Positions 17,342-28,205 of a DNA stretch of 64,000 nt are shown here, piece by piece. The notes under the pieces are model-generated. The model was not told the origin of the DNA. It did no database searches and worked only from the letters and a program-made list of their open reading frames with translations. The translations under genes and the position numbers were made by a program. The DNA is taken from assembly GCF_003606345.3 (NCBI RefSeq), contig NZ_CP031844.2:310001-374000 (forward strand), written 5' to 3'. Source of the DNA: Bartonella krasnovii (GTDB taxonomy: Bacteria; Pseudomonadota; Alphaproteobacteria; Rhizobiales; Rhizobiaceae). Position 1 is the stretch's first letter; each line of letters starts with the position of its first letter.

Positions 17342-18300
17342 CGATTCGACCACTTAATAGCGTTTCGATAAAAGAAGCAATAACGCTTCTTGGACAGGGC
17401 AGGTTAGTCGCACTACCAACGGAAACTGTTTATGGATTAGCGGGCGATGCAACCAATGGAAGGGCACTATCTTCTATTTTTTCTACAAAAAAGCGTCCAC
17501 AATTTAACCCTCTTATTGTGCATGTCAATGGTATTGAAATGGCGGAGCGCTATGTTGAAATTGATTTTATTTCACGCCAACTCATGGAAGCGTTTTGGCC
17601 GGGTCCTTTGACATTGGTTTTACCCTTAAAAGAACAACATGATATCCATCCTTTAACGACTGCTGGTTTAAATACATTAGCTATTCGTTTTCCAGACAGT
17701 CGTTTTGCGGAAGTTGTTCAATGTTTTGGCCGTCCACTTGCGGCTCCTAGCGCGAATCAATCGGGACGTCTTAGTCCTACTTCGGCTGAGGCTGTTTTTG
17801 CATCTTTGGGAGAATCTGTTCCTTTGATATTGGACGGAGGAGCGACTAGAATAGGGCTTGAATCAACGATTGTTAAGATTTGTGGTGAAGATATTTATCT
17901 TTTGCGTCCAGGGGGACTTGCGGCTGATAAAATTGAAGAAGTTGTAGGAAAGTCGCTAAAACGGATAGATCAAAGGGCGGCGATTGAAGCCCCAGGGATG
18001 TTAAAGTCACATTATGCTCCCAATGCTTCTGTTCGTTTGAATGTAGAAAAGGTAGAAAATGGTGAAGCGCTTTTAGCATTTGGTTCAAAGCGCGTTATGG
18101 GAGCTGAAAACGCGGTTTTTAGTTTAAACCTTAGCGAAGAAGGAAAGTTGGAAGAAGCAGCTTCTCATTTATTTCAATACATGAAGGAATTGGATTCATT
18201 GAAAGTGAGATGTATTGCCGTAGAACCTATTCCATCATATGGATTAGGGGAGGCTATCAATGATCGTCTTATACGGGCTGCAGCTCCAAGGGAGAAATGA
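17338..18300 (+). CDS. tsaC: Threonylcarbamoyl-AMP synthase (Sua5 type)
   Basis: Makes threonylcarbamoyl-AMP for t6A37 in ANN-decoding tRNAs. 320 residues: an N-terminal YrdC domain with [28 protein letters not shown] and RFPDSRF, and [13 protein letters not shown], followed by a linker ([14 protein letters not shown]) and the C-terminal Sua5 domain. The two-domain length identifies the Sua5 rather than the short TsaC form. It overlaps rnhB upstream and the oxidase downstream by four bases each, so the three genes are one translationally coupled unit. Confidence 0.93.
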   Translation: MTIRPLNSVSIKEAITLLGQGRLVALPTETVYGLAGDATNGRALSSIFSTKKRPQFNPLIVHVNGIEMAERYVEIDFISRQLMEAFWPGPLTLVLPLKEQHDIHPLTTAGLNTLAIRFPDSRFAEVVQCFGRPLAAPSANQSGRLSPTSAEAVFASLGESVPLILDGGATRIGLESTIVKICGEDIYLLRPGGLAADKIEEVVGKSLKRIDQRAAIEAPGMLKSHYAPNASVRLNVEKVENGEALLAFGSKRVMGAENAVFSLNLSEEGKLEEAASHLFQYMKELDSLKVRCIAVEPIPSYGLGEAINDRLIRAAAPREK

Positions 18301-19712
18301 ACATGGAGCAGGAATTAATTGAGAGATTTCGAGAGATTGTTGGGGCTAAGTATGCTATAACAGATCAGACATTAATTACACCGTATTTACTTGAAGAGCG
18401 AGGGATTTTTCATGGCAGAACCCCCTTACTTTTACGCCCATCTTCACCGCAAGAAATCTCATTGATTATGCAGTTAGCGAGCCAAACACGTACACCAATC
18501 GTACCTCAGGGTGGAAACACAGGGCTCGTGGGGGGGCAACAACCAGATGAAAGAGGAGAGAGCGTTCTTTTATCCATGGAGAGATTAAATAAGATAAGAG
18601 CGATAAATCTTGAGGGGAGTTTTGTTGTTGTAGAAGCTGGTGTTATTTTACAAGATTTACAAAAAAAAGTAGATGAATCAGGTCGTTTTTTTCCTCTTTC
18701 TTTGGCATCTGAAGGCTCTTGCCAAATAGGGGGAAATCTTTCATCGAATGCTGGAGGGACTGCTGTTTTAGCCTATGGTAATATGCGTGATCTTTGTCTT
18801 GGCTTAGAAGTTGTTTTACCGGATGGTCGCCTTTTGGATGATTTGCGCTTTGTTAAAAAAGACAATAGCGGTTACGATTTGAAAAATCTTTTTATTGGTG
18901 CAGAAGGTACATTAGGTATTATAACCGCAGCTGTTTTGAAGATTTTTCCAAAAATGAAAGCAAAAGCAATTGCTTTGGTAGGATTACATAGCCCAGAAAA
19001 TGCTCTAGAGTTTTTATCACTGGCTCAAGAATATGGGGGAGGGATGGTGACAGGTTTTGAGCTTATGGGAAATCTCAGTTTTCAAATGGCTTTAGATTAT
19101 AAGATGTGTGAGAAGTCTCCTTTTGAACAGAAACATGAATGGTATGTATTAATGAATATTTCATCGTTGCAAGGAAATGATGAAGCATTCTCCGTGTTGA
19201 GTATTATTTTAGAAAAAGCCTTAAAGAGAGCGGTGATAGAAGATGCAATTGTTGCACAATCTTTAAAACAGCAACATTTTTTCTGGCAATTGCGCGAAGC
19301 TATATCATCAGCACAGAAGTTAGCGGGAGGATCGATTAAGCACGATATTGCAGTACCACTTGCTTCCATTCCTGATTTTATTGCTAAGGCTGCACTTATT
19401 GTTGAAGATGTCGCTCCAGGGGCAAGGGTGGTTTGTTTTGGACATATGGGAGATGGAAATTTGCATTATAATGTTACACAACCGATAGGTGCTGATACGA
19501 CAGCATTCTTGCAGTTATGGTCAAAAATGAACCATCGCATTCATAGGTTAGTAATGGACTATCAAGGTGCATTTTCTGCTGAGCATGGAATTGGTCAGCT
19601 TAAGCGCGAAGAACTTCGTTCTTTTAAATCGCCTGTCGCATTGGATATTATGCGAGGGATAAAAAAAACACTCGATCCTTTAGGAATAATGAATCCTGGA
19701 AAAGTATTATAA
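18297..19712 (+). CDS. FAD-linked oxidase, GlcD / D-2-hydroxyacid dehydrogenase-like
   Basis: 471-residue flavoprotein with an FAD_binding_4 domain (PIVPQGGNTGLVGGQQPDE, GGNLSSNAGGTAVLAYGNMR) and a C-terminal FAD-oxidase C domain (CFGHMGDGNLHYNVTQP, SAEHGIGQLKREEL, LDPLGIMNPGKVL). These are the usual marks of D-lactate, D-2-hydroxyglutarate or glycolate dehydrogenases; the His residues in GHMGDGNLHYN bind metal and substrate. Which substrate is used cannot be read. The ATG overlaps the tsaC stop (ATGA). No hydrophobic signal, so cytosolic or peripheral. Confidence 0.88.
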   Translation: MNMEQELIERFREIVGAKYAITDQTLITPYLLEERGIFHGRTPLLLRPSSPQEISLIMQLASQTRTPIVPQGGNTGLVGGQQPDERGESVLLSMERLNKIRAINLEGSFVVVEAGVILQDLQKKVDESGRFFPLSLASEGSCQIGGNLSSNAGGTAVLAYGNMRDLCLGLEVVLPDGRLLDDLRFVKKDNSGYDLKNLFIGAEGTLGIITAAVLKIFPKMKAKAIALVGLHSPENALEFLSLAQEYGGGMVTGFELMGNLSFQMALDYKMCEKSPFEQKHEWYVLMNISSLQGNDEAFSVLSIILEKALKRAVIEDAIVAQSLKQQHFFWQLREAISSAQKLAGGSIKHDIAVPLASIPDFIAKAALIVEDVAPGARVVCFGHMGDGNLHYNVTQPIGADTTAFLQLWSKMNHRIHRLVMDYQGAFSAEHGIGQLKREELRSFKSPVALDIMRGIKKTLDPLGIMNPGKVL

Positions 19713-19856
19713 TTTAAGAATACTGATCTATATTTTTGTTTAGGTTTTAATAACCAAAAAAGAAACAAGTTGTTTTTTTATTCAAACTTTTAATAATCCA
19801 ATGAGAAAAAGTTGCTAAAAGGTGTATGTTATTTAAGATAAATTGGGACACTGTAT

Positions 19857-20381
19857 ATGGCTAATCAATGCTTTAATCAGGCAAAAGCGGTGCTTGAATT
19901 TCGATTGGATCCGTGCCATTTGCCACAAACGACGACATATTTCTCATCCAGAACAGGTAATAAGGTCATTTGTTCATTAAATGAGCGCGGTGTTTTTTTT
20001 AAAACAGATAAACCTTCAAGCTTATCGCAGTTAGTACCCCCTTGTCATTTCAAAGGAATTGCGGCGCGTACTGTAAAAACACGTTCAGGAGAAAGAGCTG
20101 TTGCATTAGAGTTACTTCATGTAGATGAAGAATTTTGTATTCCACTTTTGGTTTCCAGAGATTTAAATAATGTTCTTCTGGATTGGCGATTATGGGCGGA
20201 TACTTACGGCCTTCCCATGCTTATGATTAATGAAGATAATCGTATTGTGGTTGTAAAAGATCGTTCTGATTTACATAGATTTTTTTGTACAATGCCGCAT
20301 TCTAAACAAAAGCGTTTTTTACTTCGTTATAGCAATCCGTTAGGTTTGCGTTTGGTGATTGCGAATAGAATTGCGCTTTAG
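19857..20381 (+). CDS. DUF6101 family protein, 174 aa
   Basis: Conserved alphaproteobacterial protein of unknown function. Visible text: CHLPQTTTYFSSRTG, ERGVFFKTDKPSSL, LVPPCHFKGIAARTVKT, PLLVSRDLNNVLLDWRLWAD and YGLPMLMINEDNRIVVV, as expected for this family by recall. No signal or membrane segment. It sits between the GlcD-like oxidase gene and decayed DNA before purD. Confidence 0.7.
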   Translation: MANQCFNQAKAVLEFRLDPCHLPQTTTYFSSRTGNKVICSLNERGVFFKTDKPSSLSQLVPPCHFKGIAARTVKTRSGERAVALELLHVDEEFCIPLLVSRDLNNVLLDWRLWADTYGLPMLMINEDNRIVVVKDRSDLHRFFCTMPHSKQKRFLLRYSNPLGLRLVIANRIAL

Positions 20382-20403
20382 TAACATTCATATGCATTCA
20401 TTT

Positions 20404-20496
20404 TTATGCGACCAATAAGCCTTGATCTTGTTGGACCGTAAAACGCGATTCTTTAGCACGGGTGAAAGTCATGCGAGCTGCATACATAAGGTGTTT
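20404..20496 (-). pseudogene. C-terminal fragment of an unidentified protein
   Basis: The minus strand reads KHLMYAARMTFTRAKESRF and TVQQDQGLLVA then TAA at 20404-20406. The text looks like genuine protein and not random AT-rich translation, but a stop lies just upstream (20497-20499) and no start is present. The source gene is not recognised. Confidence 0.3.
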
Positions 20497-20811
20497 TTAG
20501 CAGATGAGGTAAATATTCTTAGGTTTGTTTATCTATCCTTACACCAGTAAAGCTCATGAGTGGGAAGACAAGGGGAACCAACTCAATAGGAAATCTGACT
20601 ATTTAGAAATCAGTTCTGGCAGGCATCTTTGTTTTTTAAAGGCAAAGAGGAATTAAAAGATTAAAAATAAAGTTTTTTTGACAGTATATGTTCGTGGCAG
20701 GAATTGACAATATTCAATGTTTTTTGTTGATGATGTGATTTTTGGTTTTACTACATCGTTAAAGCATGCGCAGATTGCTAAGAATGTTTTTTTATTTTCT
20801 TTTGTATAAAG

Positions 20812-20850
20812 TAAGTTATTGATTTATAAAAATAATAAATTATTTTCTTG
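20812..20850 (-). repeat. Possible truncated dispersed repeat, copy G
   Basis: Only the end block resembling TATTGATTTATAA plus a following AATAAATTATT is recognisable, in the orientation expected for an integrase remnant to the right, which is present at 20938. Weak on its own. Confidence 0.3.
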
Positions 20851-20937
20851 TACCTTAGCAGGGGGATTCCCATGTGGATAAAGATCATTAAAAGAGTAAA
20901 GACTCTTTGATAAACTTTCTAGACAACAAGGATTATT

Positions 20938-21050
20938 ATAACATTGGGCGTTGGATACAATGGGGGTATCAGTTTGTGCCTTTATTTATAAAGATGGTGT
21001 AGTTTGATTGATACTCTCCATGATTAATATCGTGAAATGGGAAAAAGAGC
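20938..21050 (+). pseudogene. Integrase N-terminal remnant
   Basis: Reads TLGVGYNGGISLCLYL, a stop, then RWCSLIDTLHD, a stop, then YREMGKRA, which lines up with TLGAGKYNDGA, LLLHKRKDG, YRYTLHG and RREMGLGA of the integrase N-terminal domain after small frame shifts. Preceding VKTL text at about 20905 may be its start. Decayed beyond function. Confidence 0.5.
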
Positions 21051-21231
21051 ATGAGAGGGATATTGCTTTGTGCACAAATAACATGAAGTACATTTTTTAG
21101 GTATTTTATTTTTTTTAAGAAAAATATACACGTTTTTTCCAAAATTATGGCCAACACAAAACAAGTAAGAAAATTTGTGTATCATGCTGTTAGGTGAAAG
21201 AATGAAATCGTAAAAAAGAATACCAAAAGAT

Positions 21232-22506
21232 TTAGTTTTCTCGCGCAATGGCGCGCCATCCGATATCACGACGAACAAAGCCTTCTGGCCAATCAATAGA
21301 ATCAACAGCTTCATAAGCACGTTTTTGTGCGTTCGTAATCGTTTTTCCTGTTGCTGTTATATTGAGAACACGTCCACCATTTGCAATAAGTTCTCCATTG
21401 CGTAATGCGGTACCAGCATGAAAAACTTTCACATCGGGAAGCATGTTCACTTTATCAACGTTACGGATAACAGTCCCTTTTTGGGGAGAGCCTGGATAAC
21501 CATTTGCAGCCATAACAACGGTGAGAGCAGCTTTTTCAGACCACTGAGGAGGTTTGTTTTCAAGGTTTCCTTGAGCAGCAGCAAGAAAAATAGGCAGAAT
21601 ATCCTCTTTAAGGCGCATCATTAAAACTTGACATTCAGGATCACCGAATCGTACGTTAAATTCAATGAGTTCGGGGCCTTTTTGCGTTATCATCAATCCA
21701 ACGAAGAGAATGCCTTTAAAGGGGGCGCCCATTTCATGCATGCCTTTTAAAGCAGGTTCAACAATTTCTTTGAGGGTACGATTCACCATTTCTTCGGTCA
21801 TGATGGGTGCTGGTGAATAAGCCCCCATACCACCGGTGTTTGCTCCAGTATCTCCATCACCCACCCGTTTATGATCTTGAGCAGATCCAAAGGGAAGGGC
21901 AATTTTACCATCACAAAGACAAAAGAAGCTTGCTTCTTCACCTTCAAGAAAAGATTCTATAACAATTTTATTTCCTGCATTGCAGGAGGCACTTTTGAAG
22001 CAGGCATCAACGGCGTTCAATGCCTCTTCTATCGTTGTGGCAACCACGACACCTTTTCCAGCTGCTAAGCCATCTACTTTAATGACAATGGGAACACCTT
22101 GTTGATGAATGTAAGCTTTGGCTTTAGCCGCATCATTAAAGCATTGGTAACTTCCTGTCGGAATGTTATTCTTACGACATAAATCTTTTGTAAAGGCTTT
22201 TGAACCTTCTAGTTGAGCAGCTTTTTGAGTCGGACCAAGTACACAGATATTGGCGCTATTAAGAGAGTCGGTTATACCTGCAACCAATGGTGCTTCTGGT
22301 CCTACAATCACGAGATCAATAGAATGTGCTTTACAAAAATCAATAACAAGGGGGTGGTTATCAATGTCTAAATTAATATTTTCACCAAATTCTGTTGTTG
22401 CAGGATTTCCAGGAGCACAATATAACTTTTTGAGCAGTGGTGATGCTGCTATTTTCCATGCTAAAGCATGTTCTCGCCCACCTGAGCCAATAAGAAGAAT
22501 ATTCAT
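21232..22506 (-). CDS. purD: Phosphoribosylamine-glycine ligase
   Basis: Second step of de novo purine synthesis, joining glycine to phosphoribosylamine with ATP; cytosolic ATP-grasp enzyme. 424 residues, normal length. [20 protein letters not shown] opens the N-domain; IVIGPEAPL-like text ([13 protein letters not shown]), [40 protein letters not shown] and [11 protein letters not shown] follow in order. A GAGGAGC ribosome binding site lies just upstream of ATG 22506. It is divergent from ubiA, with about 90 bases between them. Confidence 0.97.
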   Translation of the reverse strand: MNILLIGSGGREHALAWKIAASPLLKKLYCAPGNPATTEFGENINLDIDNHPLVIDFCKAHSIDLVIVGPEAPLVAGITDSLNSANICVLGPTQKAAQLEGSKAFTKDLCRKNNIPTGSYQCFNDAAKAKAYIHQQGVPIVIKVDGLAAGKGVVVATTIEEALNAVDACFKSASCNAGNKIVIESFLEGEEASFFCLCDGKIALPFGSAQDHKRVGDGDTGANTGGMGAYSPAPIMTEEMVNRTLKEIVEPALKGMHEMGAPFKGILFVGLMITQKGPELIEFNVRFGDPECQVLMMRLKEDILPIFLAAAQGNLENKPPQWSEKAALTVVMAANGYPGSPQKGTVIRNVDKVNMLPDVKVFHAGTALRNGELIANGGRVLNITATGKTITNAQKRAYEAVDSIDWPEGFVRRDIGWRAIAREN

Positions 22507-22596
22507 TGCTTGCTCCTCTCATAAAAGATGATTAATCTCATCTCCTTCTCATAAGAATGAAATGTCTCTATCGCAAGACTAAAGGTAAATCATTTG

Positions 22597-23601
22597 ATGA
22601 AAAAAAATAAAAATATTCCTCATGTTCAGTCCTATAATAGCCAAGGACGGGTTATGGATGCTTCTTCCAAACAATGGGTCTATAATTTTCTTCCCTGTTC
22701 TTTATGGTTTTATGCGCAATTAGCGCGTTGGGATCGGCCTATCGGATGGCAATTGTTAATGTGGCCTTGTTTTTGGTCAACAACAATGGCTTTTCTCTCA
22801 TATGACATGCATTATGAGCCTCTTTTACCAATGTTTCTTCATTGGGTTTGGTGTCTTTTTCTTTTTTTTATAGGATCTATCGCTATGCGAGGGGCAGGAT
22901 GTACTTGGAATGATCTTATAGACCATAAAATTGATTCTCAGGTAGAGAGAACACGTTCACGCCCATTACCGACAGGTCATGTGAGTCGGTTTCAAGCAAA
23001 AGTTTTTATACTTGTACAATGTTTGGTTGGTTTAGGCGTTTTATCACAATTTAATAGGTTTAGTTTTTTTCTAGGCATTTCGTCTTTAATAGCTGTTGCA
23101 TTTTATCCTTTTATGAAACGCGTAACCTATTGGCCACAGTTTTTTTTAGGTGTTGCATTTAATTGGGGAGCATTAATGGGGTGGGCCGTTGTGTTTGGAA
23201 GTTTAAGCTGGTCACCAATTTTACTTTATGTGGGATCAATCTTGTGGACCATAGGATACGATACCATCTACGCACATCAAGATAAAGAAGATGATGCTAC
23301 TGTTGGTATCGGTTCTACAGCGCTTCTCTTTGGCAAAGGAACCAAGCATGCGTTAGTCTTTTTGTATGGTGGTTTTGTCGTATTCGTGAGTTTAGCATTT
23401 TATTTAGCTAAAGTTCCTCTATTGGGCTTTTTAGGAATTTTTTTAGCAAGCATCCATATGTTTATTCAAATTAAAGTCATTGATATAGATGACAGTGCAC
23501 AATGTCTTAAGCTTTTCAAATCCAATTCGCTTATTGGTTTTGTGATTTTTGCTGGTTTAGTCTGTGGTGGTCTATGGATGATATTTTATCCTGCAGTTTA
23601 A
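22597..23601 (+). CDS. ubiA: 4-hydroxybenzoate polyprenyltransferase
   Basis: Membrane enzyme that attaches the polyprenyl tail to 4-hydroxybenzoate in ubiquinone synthesis. ATG 22597 gives 334 residues with about eight or nine hydrophobic helices. The first aspartate motif is NDLIDHKIDSQVERTRSRPL and the second is DTIYAHQDKEDD. LARWDRPIGWQLLMWPCFWS is the conserved first helix. Substrate tail comes from the polyprenyl synthase encoded at 12.2 kb. Confidence 0.95.
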   Translation: MKKNKNIPHVQSYNSQGRVMDASSKQWVYNFLPCSLWFYAQLARWDRPIGWQLLMWPCFWSTTMAFLSYDMHYEPLLPMFLHWVWCLFLFFIGSIAMRGAGCTWNDLIDHKIDSQVERTRSRPLPTGHVSRFQAKVFILVQCLVGLGVLSQFNRFSFFLGISSLIAVAFYPFMKRVTYWPQFFLGVAFNWGALMGWAVVFGSLSWSPILLYVGSILWTIGYDTIYAHQDKEDDATVGIGSTALLFGKGTKHALVFLYGGFVVFVSLAFYLAKVPLLGFLGIFLASIHMFIQIKVIDIDDSAQCLKLFKSNSLIGFVIFAGLVCGGLWMIFYPAV

Positions 23602-24143
23602 AAACACGTTAGATAAAATCATATGTTCTGTGATAATGGGGAGAGGTATGAAAATTCAAAGATACTTTTACTGATTTTAAAGTTTATGATTCTTTTGAAT
23701 TTTCAAAGTTTGTTTGTATTTGAGGGTTGTTATTCCAGATTTTTCTGGTTCGAAATAACGAGTTCGTCAAATTTTATTGAAATAAAAATAGACTTATAAG
23801 AGGAGTGAACAACTTTTTAATTGAAAGTGCACTTTCTATTCATTCATCAGAATCAAAATATATATGATGATTTTATTATTCTAGGTTTCCTTTGAATATT
23901 ACTGTTTCTCTTATCAAAAGTTACAAAAGTAAAATCATCGTTTTTCTGAAGATAGTATTTTCTCTTCAAGAAGTTTATCGCTAACCATTCTTCGAGTGGT
24001 GGAGAACATTATCAACCAACGTTTATTGTAAAAATAAAAATTCTTCTTTAAATAAAACAAATTATCTCTTTATTAGAATTTTGCACATAGAAAATAATCG
24101 TTTAACCGTGAGGAAAAACCTTATAACGATAAAACTTGAACGA
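23602..24143. other. AT-rich spacer, no gene recognised
   Basis: 542 bases between the ends of ubiA and pdxH. No open frame of credible length or composition on either strand. It may hold a decayed gene, but no text was recognisable. Confidence 0.5.
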
Positions 24144-24767
24144 TTAAGGGTAGAGTTTTTGTCGTTTCCAATTATTGTGTTCAACACAATCGCGGGTAAA
24201 AAGTAAGCGATCATGTAAACGAAATGGGCGATCACACCAGAACTCTATAGAAAGGGGTTTAACACGAAACCCAGACCAGTAAGGTGGTCGTGGAATTTTG
24301 CCTAGAGGATAACGCGCAGTATATTGGGCAATGGCTTTTTCGAGTACAAAACGATTTTCTAATGGTTGAGATTGTTTTGATGCCCATGCACCAATTCGAC
24401 TCCCACGGGGGCGCGATTGGAAATAAGCATCGGCTTCCTGCTGACTGACTTTTTCAACAATTCCTCTTATTCTGACCTGACGACGAAGCGATTTCCAATG
24501 AAATCCTAAAGATGCTTTCATTGATTTTAAAATTTCTTTTCCTTTTTGGCTTTCATAATTGGTATAGAAGACGAATCCCTGGGGATTATAGTCTTTAAGG
24601 AGAACCATCCGAACATTAGGGAGTCCTGTTTCGTCAACTGTTGCAAGTGCCATAGCATTCGGATCATTTATTTCACTTATCGTTGCCTCTTCAAGCCACT
24701 TTGCAAAAAGTTCAAAAGGCTTTTGCATTTTCATAAAATGATCATCTGTTGGTATTTTATCGCTCAT
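24144..24767 (-). CDS. pdxH: Pyridoxamine 5'-phosphate oxidase
   Basis: FMN enzyme making pyridoxal phosphate. ATG 24767 is preferred over 24806 because TTTGGAGACACT precedes it; the product [20 protein letters not shown] onward is 207 residues, the usual size. [20 protein letters not shown] is the FMN-binding strand, [14 protein letters not shown] the phosphate site, and the C-terminus has [18 protein letters not shown] and W-x-x-x-LYP as in the family. It is transcribed divergently from the DnaJ-like gene. Confidence 0.96.
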   Translation of the reverse strand: MSDKIPTDDHFMKMQKPFELFAKWLEEATISEINDPNAMALATVDETGLPNVRMVLLKDYNPQGFVFYTNYESQKGKEILKSMKASLGFHWKSLRRQVRIRGIVEKVSQQEADAYFQSRPRGSRIGAWASKQSQPLENRFVLEKAIAQYTARYPLGKIPRPPYWSGFRVKPLSIEFWCDRPFRLHDRLLFTRDCVEHNNWKRQKLYP

Positions 24768-25098
24768 AGTGTCTCCAAATGTCAGTGAGCATAGGCATTT
24801 TCTCATTTATTTTTTATCAAGAAGTAAAGTACCATTTTTTCTTATTTTCAAAAAGCCAATGTTTTCATATGTTTTTAAGGAGTATTTTTATGATGTTCTC
24901 ATTATTTTTTATCTTTAGCATAGACAACAATGAGCTATATTAAATAAATATCTCATTTTATCTGGTATTTTAGTTTCTTGATAGACATATAAAGAAAAGA
25001 AGAAACTATTTTCTAGAATAGACTGATGAAGTTATGAGGAATATTAAGAAATATATCCGTTGATATTTTGAAAACGAAAAAATTGGAAAGAGGGCAAT
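24768..25098. other. Divergent intergenic region, pdxH / DnaJ-like
   Basis: About 330 AT-rich bases that must hold promoters for both genes. No coding text or convincing motif identified; an AAAGAGGG ribosome binding site lies just before ATG 25099. Confidence 0.4.
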
Positions 25099-26007
25099 AT
25101 GCGTGATCCCTACACGATTTTGGGTGTGGCACGTACCGCAAAACCACAAGAGATTAAATCAGCATTTAGAAGATTAGCAAAGAAGTATCACCCAGACCAT
25201 AATAAAGATGATGCAAAGGCTAAAGAGAAGTTTGCTGAAATTAATCAAGCTTACGAAATTATAGGTGATAAAGATAAAAAAGCACAATTTGACCGCGGTG
25301 AAATTGATATAGAAGGCAAACCGCTTTATCAAGCCTATGGTGCTGGTGAAAATTTTAGCAATAAACAAAATCCCTTTTCGGGAAGAGCAAAAGGATTTGA
25401 CTTTTCTTCTTCAGGGGGAGCAGGTTTTGATGCGAGTGATATTTTTCGCGATCTGTTTGGAGGGGGTGGTAGCTTTTCAAACTCCACACACTATAATCAT
25501 AATCGCCCTCAACAAGGAGCTCATATTCGTGCTAATCTTACCATAACATTAGAGCAGATGGTTGGCGCAGAAAAAGTGGAAGCTGTCTTTCCTCATGGAA
25601 AAAAGTTAAAAATTAAACTTCCAGATTATATTGAAGACGGGCAAACTATTCGTTTAAAAGGTCAGGGAGAAGAGGTCCCTCATGGGCAAGCAGGAGATGC
25701 GTTGATAACCATTCAGATTCAAAAACATCCTCGTTTTCGGGTTGAAGGAAGGGCGCTCCATCTTGATTTACCAGTTTCTCTTAAACATGCTGTTTTGGGA
25801 GCAAAAGAAGAAGTTGAGACATTGGAAGGATGTGTGGTCTTAACGATACCTGCTTGGTCAAGCTCTGATCGCGTTTTGCGGTTGAAAGGAAAAGGGCTTC
25901 GTTTAAAAAATGGTACAAGAGATGATCTTTATGTGCATGTTCGTGTTATGTTGCCGGAAGGTGGAAATGCTGCGTTAGAACAATTTTTGCAAACGCAAAG
26001 GGATTAG
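25099..26007 (+). CDS. DnaJ-like co-chaperone, CbpA type
   Basis: Class B J-domain protein, 302 residues, that would stimulate DnaK ATPase. J domain at 1-70 with HPD at 31-33 ([11 protein letters not shown]); a glycine/phenylalanine-rich linker ([20 protein letters not shown]) follows; the C-terminal peptide-binding domains start near [19 protein letters not shown] and include [17 protein letters not shown] and [12 protein letters not shown]. There is no zinc-finger (CxxCxGxG) region, which separates it from DnaJ proper. It precedes fabI on the same strand, an arrangement also recalled from Brucella. Confidence 0.93.
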   Translation: MRDPYTILGVARTAKPQEIKSAFRRLAKKYHPDHNKDDAKAKEKFAEINQAYEIIGDKDKKAQFDRGEIDIEGKPLYQAYGAGENFSNKQNPFSGRAKGFDFSSSGGAGFDASDIFRDLFGGGGSFSNSTHYNHNRPQQGAHIRANLTITLEQMVGAEKVEAVFPHGKKLKIKLPDYIEDGQTIRLKGQGEEVPHGQAGDALITIQIQKHPRFRVEGRALHLDLPVSLKHAVLGAKEEVETLEGCVVLTIPAWSSSDRVLRLKGKGLRLKNGTRDDLYVHVRVMLPEGGNAALEQFLQTQRD

Positions 26008-26135
26008 TTTTTAAAATTTTCAGATATAAAAGCGTAGTTTTTGTTTGATTTTAAACCAATTACTTGAAGAAAAAGTTGACCTGTGTCATAGGCAGAGGAA
26101 TAATATTAATTTTAAGTAACAATGGGGCAGTACTG

Positions 26136-26954
26136 ATGGCTGAAGGTAATGGTTTATTGTATGGTAAGCGTGGTTTAATCTTAGGGTTGGCTAATAATCG
26201 CTCCATCGCTTGGGGAATCGCTAAAGCAGCGAGTGCTGCAGGAGCAGAGCTTGCTTTTACCTACCAGGGTGAGGCAATGAAAAAGCGCGTTGAGCCTTTG
26301 GCTGAAGAATTAAAGGGGTTTGTTTGTGGACATTGTGATGTTTCTGACAGTAACTCTATTGATATGGTCTTTAGAGCTGTAGAGAAGAAATGGGGCAGAC
26401 TTGATTTTTTAGTTCATGCTATTGGTTTTTCTGATAAAGATGAATTAAGTGGCCGTTATATTGACATCAGCGAATCAAATTTTATGATGACTATGAATAT
26501 TTCTGTTTATTCTCTAACCGCTCTAGCAAAGCGTGCAGAAAAGTTGATGGTAAATGGTGGGTCTATCTTAACACTAACCTATTATGGTGCGGAAAAAGTT
26601 GTTCCCAATTATAATGTCATGGGGGTTGCCAAAGCAGCTCTTGAGGCTAGCATGAAATATTTAGCGGTAGATTTAGGTCCCCAAAATATTCGTGTTAATG
26701 CGATATCTGCTGGACCAATTAAAACGTTAGCGGCTTCAGGTATTGGTGATTTCCGTTATATTCTAAAATGGAATGAATATAATGCGCCCTTACGTCGTAC
26801 AGTATCCATTGAAGAGGTGGGTGATTCTGCCCTTTATTTTCTTTCGGATTTGTCTCGTTCTGTTACCGGTGAAGTTCATCATGTCGATTCAGGTTATAAC
26901 ATCATCGGTATGAAAGCCGTTGATGCACCAGATATTTCCGTTGTTAAAGAATAA
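26136..26954 (+). CDS. fabI: Enoyl-[acyl-carrier-protein] reductase (NADH)
   Basis: Last reductive step of the fatty-acid elongation cycle. ATG 26136 (MAEGNGLLYGKRGLILGLAN) gives 272 residues, the normal length; a frame start at 26064 adds 24 residues not seen in the family. Short-chain dehydrogenase fold with GLANNRSIAWGIAKA at the NADH site, CDVSDSNSIDMVF, and the FabI active-site spacing Tyr-x6-Lys in YNVMGVAKA. DFRYILKWNEYNAPLRRTVS is the substrate loop. Triclosan-type enzyme class. Confidence 0.96.
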   Translation: MAEGNGLLYGKRGLILGLANNRSIAWGIAKAASAAGAELAFTYQGEAMKKRVEPLAEELKGFVCGHCDVSDSNSIDMVFRAVEKKWGRLDFLVHAIGFSDKDELSGRYIDISESNFMMTMNISVYSLTALAKRAEKLMVNGGSILTLTYYGAEKVVPNYNVMGVAKAALEASMKYLAVDLGPQNIRVNAISAGPIKTLAASGIGDFRYILKWNEYNAPLRRTVSIEEVGDSALYFLSDLSRSVTGEVHHVDSGYNIIGMKAVDAPDISVVKE

Positions 26955-27101
26955 GTTTGGTTTATAGGATTTGTATTGGACAGCGGTGATTTGACCAAAT
27001 TTAAAGTAGCCAAGAATATTTGGGAATAAAGAACTGTTTTGTTGTATAGCTCAAGAGGTATTGTCGTTGCGTATATTTGACAGAGAAACGGGTCTTTTTT
27101 G

Positions 27102-28190
27102 ATGTCGCATAATACATTTGGTCATTTATTTCGTGTAACAACATGGGGTGAAAGTCATGGTACTGCTCTTGGTTGTGTCATTGATGGTTGTCCACCCGGA
27201 ATTATTTTTACGCGTGCAGAAATTCAAGCTTATCTCGATAAGCGTAGACCTGGGCAATCCTTGTATACAACACAGCGCCAAGAACAAGATCAAGTAGAAA
27301 TCCTTTCAGGAGTGATTGCTCAGGAAGACGGAATAACATTAGTTACAACAGGCACACCAATTTCTCTATTGATTCGAAATACGGATCAACGCTCTCAAGA
27401 TTATGGAGAAATTGCTCGTCAATATCGTCCTGGCCACGCTGATTATACTTATGATGTTAAATATGGTATTCGTGATTTTCGAGGCGGAGGGCGTGCTTCA
27501 GCACGTGAGACAGCAGCGCGTGTTGCAGCTGGTGCATTTGCCCGTAAAGTTGTCCCTCGTTTGGTTGTGCGAGGAGCCGTGGTAGCAATTGGTCCTCATA
27601 ATATTAATCGTGATCGTTGGGATTGGTCAGAGGTTGAGAATAATCCTTTTTTTACAGCTGATGCAGAGATGGTTCAAATTTTTAGTGATTATATCCGTAA
27701 AATCCGTAAAGATGGTACATCTGTTGGTGCTGTTATTGAGATTGTTGCAGAAAATGTTCCGGCAGGTTTAGGAGCTCCTGTTTACGCAAAACTTGATCAA
27801 GACATTGCATCATACCTTATGTCAATTAATGCCGTCAAAGGGGTTGAAATTGGCGATGGTTTTGCTGCAGCCCGCTTGAGAGGAGAAGAAAATGCCGATG
27901 AAATGCGGATGGGAAATGATGGAAAACCACTTTTTTTATCCAATCATGCTGGAGGTATTTTAGGGGGAATATCGAGTGGACAGCCGATTATTGCACGTTT
28001 TGCTGTAAAGCCTACTTCATCAATTTTAAAACCTCGTCACTCTATTGATGTTGATGGTCATGATGTAGATGTTATAACGAAGGGACGTCATGATCCATGT
28101 GTTGGGATTCGTGCCGTTCCTGTTGGTGAAGCGATGGTTGCTTGTGCACTTGCTGACCATTATTTAAGACATCGCGGTCAAATCGGGTGA
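27102..28190 (+). CDS. aroC: Chorismate synthase
   Basis: Final shikimate-pathway step, converting EPSP to chorismate with reduced FMN. ATG 27102 ([20 protein letters not shown]) yields 362 residues; a TTG sits one codon earlier. Signatures [41 protein letters not shown] (first part) and [15 protein letters not shown] are present, and [17 protein letters not shown] near the end. ribB begins 15 bases after the stop, so they are likely cotranscribed. Confidence 0.97.
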   Translation: MSHNTFGHLFRVTTWGESHGTALGCVIDGCPPGIIFTRAEIQAYLDKRRPGQSLYTTQRQEQDQVEILSGVIAQEDGITLVTTGTPISLLIRNTDQRSQDYGEIARQYRPGHADYTYDVKYGIRDFRGGGRASARETAARVAAGAFARKVVPRLVVRGAVVAIGPHNINRDRWDWSEVENNPFFTADAEMVQIFSDYIRKIRKDGTSVGAVIEIVAENVPAGLGAPVYAKLDQDIASYLMSINAVKGVEIGDGFAAARLRGEENADEMRMGNDGKPLFLSNHAGGILGGISSGQPIIARFAVKPTSSILKPRHSIDVDGHDVDVITKGRHDPCVGIRAVPVGEAMVACALADHYLRHRGQIG

Positions 28191-28205
28191 TTGAGAAGGT
28201 GAATA

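Larger units (their letters stand above)
20497..21231. other. Decayed spacer between DUF6101 and purD
   Basis: Apart from the integrase remnant and the weak repeat listed separately, no gene is supported here. Confidence 0.5.

Noticed and set aside
20400..20640. Possible structured RNA (comparatively GC-rich patch after the DUF6101 gene)
   Set aside because: No match by eye to RNase P, SRP, 6S or tmRNA core sequences; the minus strand reads as a protein tail instead.
28191..28205. FMN riboswitch upstream of ribB
   Set aside because: Only 15 bases separate aroC and ribB, far too few for the aptamer.
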